From Aaosphaeria pasadenensis (Eukaryota; Ascomycota; Dothideomycetes; Pleosporales), in the NCBI GenBank assembly GCA_022813625.1, contig JAKLMB010000017.1, forward strand, positions 186,001 through 250,000: a DNA stretch of 64,000 nucleotides. The letters are read 5' to 3'. The first letter of the stretch is position 1. Each line of letters begins with the position of its first letter. Shown here piece after piece: positions 38,524 to 49,078 of this stretch. A program made the translations under genes and the position numbers. The notes beneath the pieces were generated by a model that did no database searches, was not told the origin of the DNA, and saw only the letters and a list, made by a program, of their open reading frames with translations.

Positions 38524-39653
38524 TGTTGGGAAATGTGCGCCCGGGCGCGGTATGTTCGTTCGTTGAAAGCCAGCAGGAAATGGCGACAAACATGTACGGA
38601 GTACGGAGTAGAGCAAATCGATCTCAGAACCGCAGGCAATCTCGCGCGAGAATGTGAGGATGACCTCCCCTCTCTTTGGCGACGATCCCCGTTTCGTGTG
38701 CTCCTCGAGACTCCGGCTACACAAACTTTCGGGAATCAAAATAAGAGAAGCGTCTAGACGCCCGCGTTAGTCTAGTCCCAAATATCCCCCTTGCGTCAAA
38801 AGAATGAAGAGCGTAGAACTGCGATGAGGATAAGGACAATGACGCCAAAAACACCAGCACAAAGTATGTATGCCTACAGACGTAGGCAACCAAGCAGGGC
38901 AGCCAGCGGTTTTTATTGATCTGACTCGTAACAATTCCAAAATACAGGTTCGAGGTCAGATCCTTCGACAATGCCTCCCACTGGCGCCAAACCGAATTGA
39001 CTGCGGCTGGACTGGACCTGTCAGCCTGTCTGCCTGAATACAGTGTAAGCGCACACACTGGACACACTGGATACCCTTTGTAGGAAGGCCAAGACCATAC
39101 AAATACGATGTGCTCAGGAGTCCGCACTGGGCACTATACCAATAAAATCTTATTCTACATGCTGTAGAATACAAGAAAGGGCCTGATTGGTGACTGGGAG
39201 ATTTGATTGGGGGGTGAGGGGCAGGTTAAACTGTATGTCGCGTTGTCGTTTGGGGGCCGAAAGCGTTGGTTGTCACCTCTATAAAGGTTAGTTTTGTTGG
39301 TAGAGCCTCTTACATTTGATAGACTTACCATAATTATAACATGCCTTAAAACTAGACAGATCTTCCCATACATGACATCAAGTTTAGTGCTGCTATTGTA
39401 GTATTCTTTCCTAGCCTAACTCAGACTTATATGTATGTACGTCAGGTTGTAAGCATAGGTACCATCGTATATACGAAAACATTCGTAAAAAAATCGCGAG
39501 TAGATCTGAGAGGAAATTTGAAAAATAAAGATTTCGTTGATCTCGTCTAGCAGAAAAGCCCCTCCATATAGGACTCTGCTCAATGCCCACACTCCGCAAC
39601 TCCTCCCGCCACCAAACTTTTTTCATGAACAAAGCAGTCTGATCGAAGCTGAT
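38524..39653. other. Intergenic region between Kelch and xylitol dehydrogenase genes
   Basis: Carries the Kelch gene promoter, with overlapping TACGGAGTA copies at 38595 and 38602 about 75 bp upstream of its ATG, and the xylitol dehydrogenase 3' UTR. No supported gene. Confidence 0.55.
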
Positions 39654-41071
39654 CTACTCTTCGGGTCCCTCGATCAAGATCTTGATTCCTTTTGCCGCCT
39701 TTACGTCCTTGAAGGCGTTCTCCGCCTCATCGAATTTCACCTTGCCAGTAATGAGCTCCTTGACGCTGATTCGGCCTGTAGCTACGAGTTCGACGGCAGT
39801 CTTGTAATCATCGGGACCGTAGCGGAAAGACCCCTTGACGTTGAGTTCTTTTGCGCACATTGTCATGATGGGGAAGTTAATGTCAGGCTTTCCCATGCCA
39901 CCCTATGCTCTGTTAGCTCAAGTTTTCTCTGATATGTATCCCCGGGTCTTTCATACCTGGATATATGTTCCGCCTGTTCGCAGAGCGTGGATAGCAGTCT
40001 GAATGCAAGGCTCCGCACCACTGGCATCAATGATGATATCCGCACCAGGTCCGAGTTCACAGTCCCGAATCAAGTTCTTTGCGTTCTCCTCTGCGCTCAC
40101 CCTGGCACTCCTGAAAGCATGTGTAGCTGCGTAGGAGAGAGCGAATTTGATTCTGTCCTCGTTGATATCCACCGTGACGATCTTTGAAGCTCCGTATGCC
40201 TTTGCGACGGTGCAGCAAAGCAAACCGACTGGACCGGCACCGAAAACAACAACACTGTCGCCGGGCTTGACGCCAGCCGCTCTTGTGATGTGGACACCGA
40301 CGGCAGTGGGCTCGATGAGGGCACCCTCCTCCAGAGACATGTTCTCTGGCAATTTGACGCAGAGGTCCTCGGGAAGGACGTAGTATCTCGCCAGGGTACC
40401 GTCGTATGGGGGTGTGGCCGCGAAAGCCATGTCCGGGCAGAGATTGTATCGTCCCTCCTTACACCTCACGCAACGGCGGCAGGGAATACCGGGTTCCATA
40501 GCGACTCGATCGCCGACCTTGAGCGTCTTGACTGCGGAGCCAACTTGAGAGACGATACCTGCGGACTCATGGCCAAGGACCATGGGCTTCTCAACGACGA
40601 AGCTGCCAATGCGGCCTTCTACCCAGTAGTGTACGTCTGAGCCGCAGATACCGGTCCATCGAGGCTTGATGAGAACGTCGTATGGGTTCTTCAGTTCGGG
40701 GACTGGTCTATCTTCGATGGATACATGGTCTTTGGATTGGAGGACGAAGGATGGGTTCTGCAATTTTGAATCAGCATTCGGAGATCGTGGATTGCGCTTT
40801 CAAGTGTGCTGTCTAAGGTATGGATGCGCGGGGTACGGATAGCTTGAATTGCTGGAACTTATGGAGGGGGTTGAAAGGTGGGGCAAAATGGAACTTTGTT
40901 GCTATGAGATTGTGATTTATTGAACGAAAATATGTATTTTCAGAGCAATTGATTCACGTATTGCTGGCTTTAAACAATAATCGTGGGATATTGTAGTCAT
41001 TGTCAAAGAAAAGAGCGGGTTGCTCAAAAGGGAAGTCCCACCTTCAAAGAGGCCGAAGTTGATTGTGTCAT
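39654..41071 (-). CDS. xdhA: Xylitol dehydrogenase (D-xylulose reductase)
   Basis: Oxidises xylitol to D-xylulose with NAD, the step where D-xylose and L-arabinose catabolism converge. Main exons: 40757-39957 and 39902-39654. Reading upstream, the frame has no ATG, so a short first exon is required. The best candidate is 41071-41042 (MTQSTSASLK), joined through a 284-bp intron with a weak GTGGGA donor. This gives 359 residues, the usual length. Catalytic zinc ligands sit in GICGSDVHYW and GHESAG. The structural zinc cysteines are in IPCRRCVRCKEGRYNLC. The Rossmann fold GAGPVGLLC ends with Asp in TVDINEDR, implying NAD. The C-terminal GGMGKPDINFP and ELNVKGSFRYG are strongly XdhA-like. Identity firm, first exon tentative. 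Confidence 0.88.
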
Positions 41072-41757
41072 GTTGTCTGGTGTTTCCTGCGAACCTTCAG
41101 GTTGCTTTGTCTGTTGTTGATTATTTGCTCCGTTGGATTCAGAACTCTTCTCCTTTTTTGATGGTAAAATGTTTCGAAAGCACAAGCAGGAGGACATTTG
41201 TAGCTCACGCGGAACTAAAAGCTCTAGCGGGACGACCGATGACGAAGAATTATAGCTTGATCGAGTTCGTGGAGAGCTATCCCGCGTGAAACCGATTCGG
41301 GCAAAGAACCTATTTCTAGTGTAGCATCAAGAGAGCGAGCTCCACTTTAGCCGCTGAAATTATCCGGAGCTTTTTATCTATTCTTGTTGACTATGGATCT
41401 ATGGTCTACCATCCTGAAGAGGTTCGTACTAAGCCGATGTCGCCGGAGGGGTATAACGCTATGCAAAATGACTAAAGGGACTCAGCAATTGGTATATACG
41501 CGGACTCTGATTCCAAGCATACACCCCCATTTCCCAATTTTTCCGTCAATGTCTTGAGCCGGCGGTCTGGGAAAGGAGATTGCCCCACCACGCGCCCACC
41601 TACCCACTGTTGTGGCTGCACACCATGGTCTGGAAGTCAGAACTGCCAATATTGAATGCGGCGTGTGATACAAAAGATGGGCCTTGGGACTGTCGAGGCT
41701 TTGATAAGAGCGGTGACCTTGCAGGAATCCTGAGCGCCGGAGGGGCAGCAAATCAGA
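41072..41757. promoter_or_regulatory. Xylitol dehydrogenase promoter region
   Basis: About 690 bp between the proposed xylitol dehydrogenase start and the 3' end of the methyltransferase gene. It contains the motif pair at 41347-41366, listed separately. No gene. Confidence 0.5.
41347..41366 (-). promoter_or_regulatory. Putative XlnR/AraR-type binding sites
   Basis: Read on the minus strand (sense for xylitol dehydrogenase), CGGATAAT occupies 41366-41359 and GGCTAA occupies 41352-41347, about 280 bp upstream of the proposed ATG. GGCTAA is the core reported for the xylanolytic regulator XlnR; CGGATAAT fits the CGGDTAAW consensus reported for the arabinanolytic regulator AraR in Aspergillus. 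Both in 20 bp before a pentose gene is suggestive, not proof. Confidence 0.45.
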
Positions 41758-42871
41758 TCATTTCTTTGCCGTGCGTCCCCACAACGCATACCAACAAGTT
41801 ACGAATGTTCGATCATTGTCATTCGAGCTTCCCCAATCATCTAGGCCACTCTCTTCTCCCTCTTCTAGAATATGCAATCCAATTCCACCCATACGATTAC
41901 GGAAATCTGCCACTTCTGGAAGATACGCATCGCGCAGTGGAAATTCCACCATGACTTTTGCTTCTTCGTCATCTGATAGCCATGTCGCGATTGTATCAAC
42001 GAGCCACCGAGGATGTTCTGGGGAGTAAAGAGAGTCTGCTGCCAAAATAAATGGAAATTTTGAATCATGTGTTATGCTTTTGCCGTCCATTGAAGCTCCA
42101 TCAGGAAACAGTTGCAGAGAATCTGGTTTCGTCCAATCCAGCACGCCACTTTTCGCTGAACCACCTGCGCTACTGACAGTTCTAGCGTTGTCTTTCACAT
42201 TGCGCGCAAGGTTCGCATAGATACTGGGAAGATCAGTAAGTACGACATTGGTACCTAACGCGGCCATCGCAAGTCCAACGAGGCCGGTCCCCGAGCCCAG
42301 TTCTAAGATCTCGAAATGCGAGGGATCCTTATGAGGTATAAAGCTGAGTGTGTGGAGGCGTTTCGCAAGAAGATATGATGCTGCCCAAGTTTTCAGGCCG
42401 AGATCGTCTCCAGTAAGGGCCGGTTCATGGATAGTCAACTCAAATGGTCCATTGGATGCGGGAATGGTAAAGTTGCGCGATAATGCGCCCATAGCTGTAC
42501 GTCCAGATCGCTCACTCAAACGAAGGCTTGCTTGATTCCATATCTCTTCTTTGACCTGCTCATCTTGGATCCATTTCAAACTGCTAGCCACAATGCTAGT
42601 TAAATATCTTGTTACTCCTTCAGGGTTGATGTTTACGCCAGCAGATTTCTGTTCCCCCCTCTGTGCACTATCTGAATCATCATTGCACCGGCCGTGCACG
42701 TCGCTCGGTTCCCAAGACGGTGGGGTAGAAGTGAGTAGGGCAAGCGTTTCGAGCAGGGCGTCCGCGGACGGTTTGGTATAGAGCTGAGGTAAATCAAGTA
42801 CTACGATACGTCATTAGCGCATGAAGACATCTCAATTGATACCAGAGGTACTCACCGTCTAGTAGTGTCAT
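41758..42871 (-). CDS. EFM2-like protein-lysine methyltransferase (seven-beta-strand, Methyltransf_16)
   Basis: A 352-residue SAM-dependent methyltransferase. The first exon is only 16 nt (42871-42856), followed by a 55-bp intron and 42800-41758. The N-terminal region (LDLPQLYTKPSADALLETL) resembles yeast Efm2 and its fungal relatives. The SAM fold shows motif I ELGSGTGLVGL and LTDLP, followed by DWTKPD. The post-strand-4 motif is AADSLYSPEHP, the place of the DxxY signature of METTL21-type lysine methyltransferases. The likely target is translation elongation factor 2 or another translation protein in the cytosol; this is inferred from family. It is followed by VPS28 on the same strand 129 bp upstream, but there is no sign of cotranscription. 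Confidence 0.75.
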
Positions 42872-43000
42872 CTTTGGCTGGGCTTAATTCAATGCGATGT
42901 CGTAGTTAGCAACAGAACAAAATGTCGAAAACTAAGATGGTCCGTGCTTTGCAACGATTGGCTATGAAATCAATTGGGTGCTTTTCCAATGTCCACGAGT

Positions 43001-43769
43001 TCAATCTCTTTTCAATGTGCCTTTGAAACCATAATATGCCTGCTCCATATCGAACTGGAACTCGCGCGCTTGATCGTCGTTAAGTTTATCGGCCGCTCTC
43101 ATCTGGTTCAGGGTGATGAGCCACTGTACAATCTTTCCTTTGCTCTCAAAATCCTTGTCCGTGACTTTGTTGACAGCTTGGATGATTTCCACAAGAAGGG
43201 GATGCAATGTATCTTTTTCAACCAGGCCAATCTTGATAGCATCGAGTAGTGTAATGAAGTTCTCAGTCGCATTCACTACCAAGGTGGCATCCGCAGAGTC
43301 ACCCTGTTGTGTTGCCTTCTGCGACGGTCCCTGCTCCACGGTTGCCGGTATACCAATACGTAGTCGCTCTGTTGCTCGCGGGCATTCCATATCCCACTCT
43401 CGCTTGAAGGACTCCAGGTCCCCAAATGCCTTCGCGACTGTCTCGTCGGCCAGATTGGACTTGTATTGCTTCAAGAGCCGACTGCAAGTCTCGGTGTAGT
43501 CACCTTCGGGGATCGAGTCTTTGAGATATCCTTTTTCGAGAGCATCGAGAGTGATGATTATGCTGTATATTTCGGCTAGAGAATCGTATAAATCGCGCTC
43601 AGAGCTGGTGGTGGCTAACTTGACTTCCTGGCGGTGTCATGGTTAGCAATCCCGAGCCGCCATAGTCGCGAAAGATGGAGCATACTTCATCAAGATTGAT
43701 CGTTGCAGACAGAGCTGACCGCGGGACATATGGTGTAGGCGCATACGCCAATTGTCTGTTTCCATACAT
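43001..43769 (-). CDS. VPS28: ESCRT-I subunit VPS28
   Basis: A 236-residue subunit of ESCRT-I, which sorts ubiquitinated membrane cargo into multivesicular bodies. Exons 43769-43686 and 43627-43001 flank a 58-bp intron. The N-terminus (LAYAPTPYVPRSALSATINLDE) is as in other fungal VPS28 proteins. The coiled core reads EEVKLATTSSERDLYDSLAEI and continues into the headpiece that contacts Vps23 and Vps37. A linker of about 20 residues precedes the C-terminal four-helix domain (FITLLDAIKIGLVEKDTLHP to EQAYYGFKGTL) that binds ESCRT-II. An in-frame GTG lies upstream but no ATG, so the start is well supported. Divergent from NOC2. Confidence 0.92.
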
Positions 43770-44129
43770 GGTGTCCTGATCGTGGTGACGCAACGCTTCG
43801 TTGGTGTACACAGTATATGCCGAGTAACTCGCAATGGGCGTACGATGATGTAGATTTCTCTACCGAAATACTAATGAGCAACAAATAGATATGCGAAATA
43901 GAAATTGTAGACTCGATGCCGGGAAATGATATAGACTATGTGACTTCTTGCTGCCTACTACTCCGCTCTGCAATCAAGCATCGGAGCTCTAGACGCTTGG
44001 ACCACCGAAACCCTGGCTTGGCGCAAAATGAACTTTTTCGAGTGGACCAAGAAATTTCTGGTCTCATTTCACAGCAACAACCACAGTAACCTCAATTCAG
44101 TGGCGATTGGGTTCTGTTACACTTCCAAG
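43770..44129. promoter_or_regulatory. Bidirectional promoter of VPS28 and NOC2
   Basis: 360 bp between two divergent start codons. An in-frame ATG for the NOC2 frame exists at 44028. No specific operator recognised. Confidence 0.55.
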
Positions 44130-46521
44130 ATGGCGCAATCAAAGGCCACGAAAAAGTTCGAGAAGAACAAGCTGAAGGATGTTCTGAAGAAGCGAAAAGA
44201 TGGTGCTAAGATCAAGCAGAGGGTGCACATGCGAGACAAGAGGAGGGAGAAACGAGCCCAAGATAATGCACCTGCAGAGCCTTTGGAGGGACAAGAAACT
44301 CGAAAGCCTAAGGCCAATGGGGCCAAGGACGATGGCTTTGCAGATATGTCTATGGACCAATTTTTCCAGGGCGGTTTTGACGTACCCGAGATGAAAGCAC
44401 CAAGCGCAACGAAGCCAAAGACCGGAAAGCGAAAGCGCACACCCGTCGAAGAGAACGGTGTTGAAGGTTCTGATGCGGATTCGGACGACGCAGCCCCCGA
44501 AACAGACGCTCAAGATTCAGACGAGGACTCCGGCGATGACGAAGAAGCACACAAGCAACAACTCGCTAGCCTTGCCGAGAAGGACCCCGAATTCTACAAA
44601 TATCTTAAGGATAACGACGCTGAACTCCTTGACTTTGCCGAAGACGCCGATCTTGCTGAGGTGGATGCTCTGAGTGCGAGTGAGGACGAGACAACACCAA
44701 GGAAGAAACAAAAATCGGGCAAGAAATCTCAAGACGATAGCGATGACGAAGAGGGACAGAACGAAGTCACCAAAAAGTTGGTTGGAAAATGGACGTCGTC
44801 AATGGAGAGCGCAAACTCTCTGCGGGCGATGAAAGAGGTTGTATTAGCTTTCCGTGCTGCTGCTCATCTGAACGAGGAGAGCAGCAAAGCATACAAATAC
44901 TCGGTCTCCGATCCTGATGGTATGTTGAGTCCAAGCAGTTCGTTACATACATATTAACGTACAACAGTGTACCACGAGCTCCTCGTCACTACTCTGGACC
45001 TAGTACCGAGGGTATTGCAGCATCATCTGCCTATCAAGGAATCTGCTGGCGGCAAAGTGTAAGCCCAATTCTCAATATAACCCACAACATCACCGTACTG
45101 ACCATTCCAGTCGTATTTCCACCGACTCCAAGAAGTTCCGCACACTCACGCCGCTCCTCAAATCGCATGGTGTCTCCGTCCTTCATCTTCTGGAAAACCT
45201 ATCTGATGATTCTACCCTACGTAAAACACTAGACTCTCTGCTGGCTCTGCTCCCATACATGCTCTCTTTCAAGAAAGTTGTCAAGGAAGTCACTAAAATT
45301 GTCTCTTCGGTCTGGTCGGACAACTCAAACAGTGAAGTGACCAGGATCTCTGCGTTCCTAGTCCTTCGACGTCTTGTGGTCATTAGCGACTCGAGCATCA
45401 AAGAAGCCACCCTGAAGGAGATCTACCAAGGCCTTATCAAGAGCTCACGAAACACCACAATACACAATATCCAAGGCATCAACTTGATGAAGAACACTGC
45501 TTCCGAGCTTTGGGGCATTGATGGCAATGTTGGCTACACAACAGGTTTCACTTTCATCCGACAACTTGCTATTCATTTGCGCTCGAGCATTACAAACAAG
45601 ACGAAGGACTCGTATAAGACTGTCTACAACTGGCAGTACATCCACTCGTTGGACTTCTGGTCGAGAGTGGTGTCGTCGCATTGCGAGTCGCTCCGGGAAG
45701 CAGAGGCAGGAAAGCCTTCTGCTCTTCGCCCACTGATATATCCCATTGTTCAAGTCACTCTTGGAGCTATGCGATTGATTCCTACTGCACAGTACTTCCC
45801 GCTCCGATTTCAACTTATTCGGGCGCTGCTGAGGATTTCGTCCGCTACCTCCACTTATATTCCGCTCGCGCCCGCGATCGTCGAGGTTCTAAACACTGCC
45901 GAGATGAAGAAGCCACCGAAGCCAAGCACCTTGAAGGCTCTTGATTTCAACACGACGATAAGAGCCACTAAGGCATATATTGGTACGCGAGTATATCAAG
46001 ACGGAGTCGGCGAGCAAATAGCAGAATTGTTGTCCGAGTTCTTCGTCTTGTGGACGAAGAGCATTGCGTTCCCAGAACTGGGATTGCCGGTCATTGTCAT
46101 CCTGAAGAGATGGGTAAAAACAATGTCTAAGAAGGGCGCCGGCAATCGAAATGCGAAGATCAACTCATTGATCGCATTGGTCATCCAGAAGCTTGAAGCC
46201 AACTCGAAGTGGATCGAGGAGAAGCGGGCTAAGATAGACTTCGCACCCAATGACCGTGCCAGCGTTGACGGTTTCCTGAAGGATGTCGACTGGGAGAAGA
46301 GCCCTCTTGGTGCCTATGTGGCCGGTCAAAGGAAGACAAGGGAGCAAAAGGCCAAGATGCTCGATGAGGCCAGGAAGGTGGAGGATCAAAAGCGCAAGGA
46401 GGCCGAGGATGCTGAAAAGGCTGACGGTCTCGCTGGGGAGTTCGACGATGCTTCGGACGACGAAGACGAGGACGACGACGAAGAGATGGAACTGGATGAT
46501 GAGGAGGAAGATGATGAGTAG
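44130..46521 (+). CDS. NOC2: Nucleolar complex protein 2 (Noc2), 60S ribosome biogenesis
   Basis: A 763-residue nucleolar protein that pairs with Noc1 and Noc3 to mature and export pre-60S ribosomes. Exons 44130-44919, 44968-45058 and 45111-46521; introns are 48 and 52 bp. The start MAQSKATKKFEKNKLKDVL is the conserved fungal one; an in-frame ATG at 44028 would add 34 residues that look unrelated. Residues 1-60 are lysine-rich, 100-190 very acidic. The Noc2 domain follows, with HHLPIKESAGGKV, YMLSFKKVVKEV, VLRRLVVISD and the well-conserved GTRVYQDGVGEQIAELL and WTKSIAFPELGLPVIV. The last 60 residues are a charged helix ending in an acidic run (DDEDEDDDEEMELDDEEEDDE). Confidence 0.93.
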
Positions 46522-47509
46522 ATATCCATACCTGATCTATGTTACTAAACAATTGAGTAGTTCTACATTTCTTGAAACTTTCGCAATGTCGCTGCTTTCA
46601 TCTTCTCTTCAAAGGTCATCCCAACTTATGGCCCATGTTTTTTCCGATCAATTAAATTTCGAGTAATGTTCATTCGTTGAACCCCACAACTAGCTCGCTC
46701 AACGAAGATTAGTCACTAAGCTGGAGCAAACAGTCCAAATGCAATCTTCATTTCAAAATGTCTGCACCACGCAAAGGGGGAAAAATTGCATACGGGCAGC
46801 TACATGCGCCGTCACATACCCTAGATGGACTATGTCTCGATTCTGGCCAGATGACCAAAGATTACGACCCCGAACATTGAACGTGTATTGCCCATTCTAG
46901 ACCCACCAGACCTCAGCTGACTATGGTGTATTGTGGCCCGAGGTCGAATGCAGTAATCCGCCCTTGAAACCTCAACACCAAAGGTCCACGTTACCCTGCA
47001 GCATCGTGAAAACCCTTTTTCGGAGCGTGCAATGCACATGGCGGAGTAATAATGCGGTTTCTAACGCTACATACGAGCTTAGTTGTACGCTACTGCAGCA
47101 TTTCTCCAAGGCGGCTCGGCGTCGAATAGCCCAGCGGTCGGGATTCCCGGCTTTGCAGCGCATCCATTTGTGGAGAGGGGAAAAAGAAAGAGCTAGAGCT
47201 AGGGGTTTCGTGTGGTGGGTGGTGGAGGTCTCGGTGGTTTGTGGGTACCCCAACCTCGCCCCTCCATCGTAACATTTCTCCCAGGTATTAATGCCCCGCG
47301 GACTGCCTCGAGGGGTCCATTGCATATGATCCACGGACTTTTCTTCTTCGTCTTCTGATTTGAATTTTTCTCCTCCTCCTTTTATACCCAAACATACGCC
47401 AGACGTGGGAGCTCTGAAGCATAACTCTCATCTTTTTTTCAAAGCTATCTTTCCCGTCATTTGAGACAGCGAGCCTTACAGTTCTCTTTTACCCAAGAAG
47501 CTCGACACC
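46522..47509. other. Promoter region of L-arabinitol dehydrogenase
   Basis: About 1 kb between NOC2 and L-arabinitol 4-dehydrogenase. I see a pyrimidine-rich leader before 47510 but no exact GGCTAA or CGGDTAAW motif; the closest is GGCTAT on the minus strand near 47125. No gene. Confidence 0.5.
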
Positions 47510-48742
47510 ATGAGCGCAACAACTACCACACAAATCAAGCCTTCCAAGGCAAACATCGGCGTGTACACAAACCCAGCCCACGACCTTTGGGTTGCTGAGG
47601 CCGAGCCATCACTCGAGGAGGTCAATAAGGGAGGCGATCTCAAGGAGGGCGAAGTTCTCCTCAATGTCAAGTCCACTGGAATCTGCGGTTCCGATATCCA
47701 CTTCTGGCATGCTGTATGTTCACCCTATTCTACCAGCATAAGACGATCCTTCGAGATACGACCTATCCACATAACCAATAGACTTTCTAGCCTGAACGAA
47801 CGAGAAGGCTGACACTCAGATTCCCAGGGCTGCATTGGTCCCATGATTGTCGAAGACACCCACATCCTGGGCCACGAATCTGCCGGCATAGTCCTCGCGA
47901 CGCACCCCTCCGTAAAGCACCTCAAAGCGGGCGACCGCGTCGCCATCGAGCCCAACATCCCGTGCTTCGCCTGCGAGCCCTGCCTGACGGGCCGCTACAA
48001 CGGCTGCGAGTCGGTCGAGTTCCTCTCCACACCTCCTGTCCACGGCCTCCTCCGCCGCTACCTCAAGCACCCAGCCCTCTGGTGCCACAAGCTGCCCGAT
48101 AACCTCACATACGAAGACGGCTCGCTCCTCGAACCCCTCTCCGTCGCACTCGCCGGCATCGAGCGCGCGGGCGTCAAGCTCGGCGACCCGGCCATCGTCT
48201 GCGGCGCTGGCCCCATTGGCCTCATCACACTGCTTTGCGTCCGCGCTGCTGGCGCTGCTCCCATCGTCATCACCGACATCGATGAGGGCCGCTTGAAGTT
48301 CGCGAAGGAGCTCGTCCCGGGCGTCCTGACCCACAAGGTTGAGTTCAGCCACTCCCCTGAGGACTTCCGCAGCAAGGTCCTCGAACTCACCGAGGGTGTT
48401 GAGCCCGCTGTTGCGCTTGAGTGCACTGGCGTCGAGTCCAGCATTGCGGGCGCCATCCAGGCTGTCAAGTTCGGCGGCAAGGTGTTCGTCATTGGTGTCG
48501 GAAAGAACGAGATCAAGATTCCCTTCATGCGATTGAGCACCAGGGAGGTGGATCTGCAGTTCCAGTACAGGTACTGCAATACTTGGCCCAAGGCGATCAG
48601 GTTGGTCAAGAGCGGAGTTATCGATCTGAAGAAGTTGGTCACACATAGGTTCAAGTTGGAGGATGCGGTCGAGGCTTTCAAGACGGCTAGTGACCCGAAG
48701 ACGGGTGCTATCAAGGTGCAGATTCAAAGCTTGGAAGATTAG
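47510..48742 (+). CDS. ladA: L-arabinitol 4-dehydrogenase
   Basis: Oxidises L-arabinitol to L-xylulose with NAD, the second step of the fungal L-arabinose pathway, in the cytosol. 372 residues; exons 47510-47713 and 47828-48742 with a 114-bp intron. Catalytic zinc ligands are Cys59 ([10 protein letters not shown]), His84 and Glu85 (GHESAG). The structural zinc lobe is [17 protein letters not shown]. The Rossmann fold ([13 protein letters not shown]) ends in Asp in ITDIDEGR, consistent with NAD. Segments [25 protein letters not shown] and [16 protein letters not shown] closely match characterised LadA. Zinc ligands are intact. A pathway partner, xylitol dehydrogenase, lies 6.4 kb away. Convergent with the aldehyde dehydrogenase. 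Confidence 0.94.
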
Positions 48743-49078
48743 ATGGTTTGCAGGGATAGGTGTGTCTTTTGAAAAGTTTATGGGTCAGGAGCGGTTGAAA
48801 TTATGAGTTGACGTAACATATATAAATGGGTTGGAGCATGCATAAAGTCGGCGCAGCGTGGATGATATGTCCGCAGTTGAGAGTCTCAAATATCAATGAG
48901 TATGAACACAACATTTCAATAATATCAATGGAACAACTTTCAGTAAAAAAAAACTTTGTTAATTTAAACTGTTTCCAAGTAAATGGACACTCCCTTGCAG
49001 GCTTTACTATTTCCGGCCGATGCTTTTATTTTCGTAAATTCATTTCCATCATATCCTACACCTTAACTTTCAAGACAC
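48743..49078. other. Short convergent intergenic region
   Basis: 336 bp between the 3' ends of LadA and the aldehyde dehydrogenase. AT-rich, probably overlapping 3' UTRs. Confidence 0.6.

Noticed and set aside
39654..40757. Sorbitol dehydrogenase as alternative to xylitol dehydrogenase
   Set aside because: The two families are close, but segments such as PYDGTLARYYVLPEDLC, DASGAEP and ELNVKGSFRYG follow fungal XdhA more closely; some residual doubt on substrate remains.
47816..48727. 303-codon antisense frame over L-arabinitol dehydrogenase
   Set aside because: Shadow of the ladA exon; low-complexity composition and no domain.
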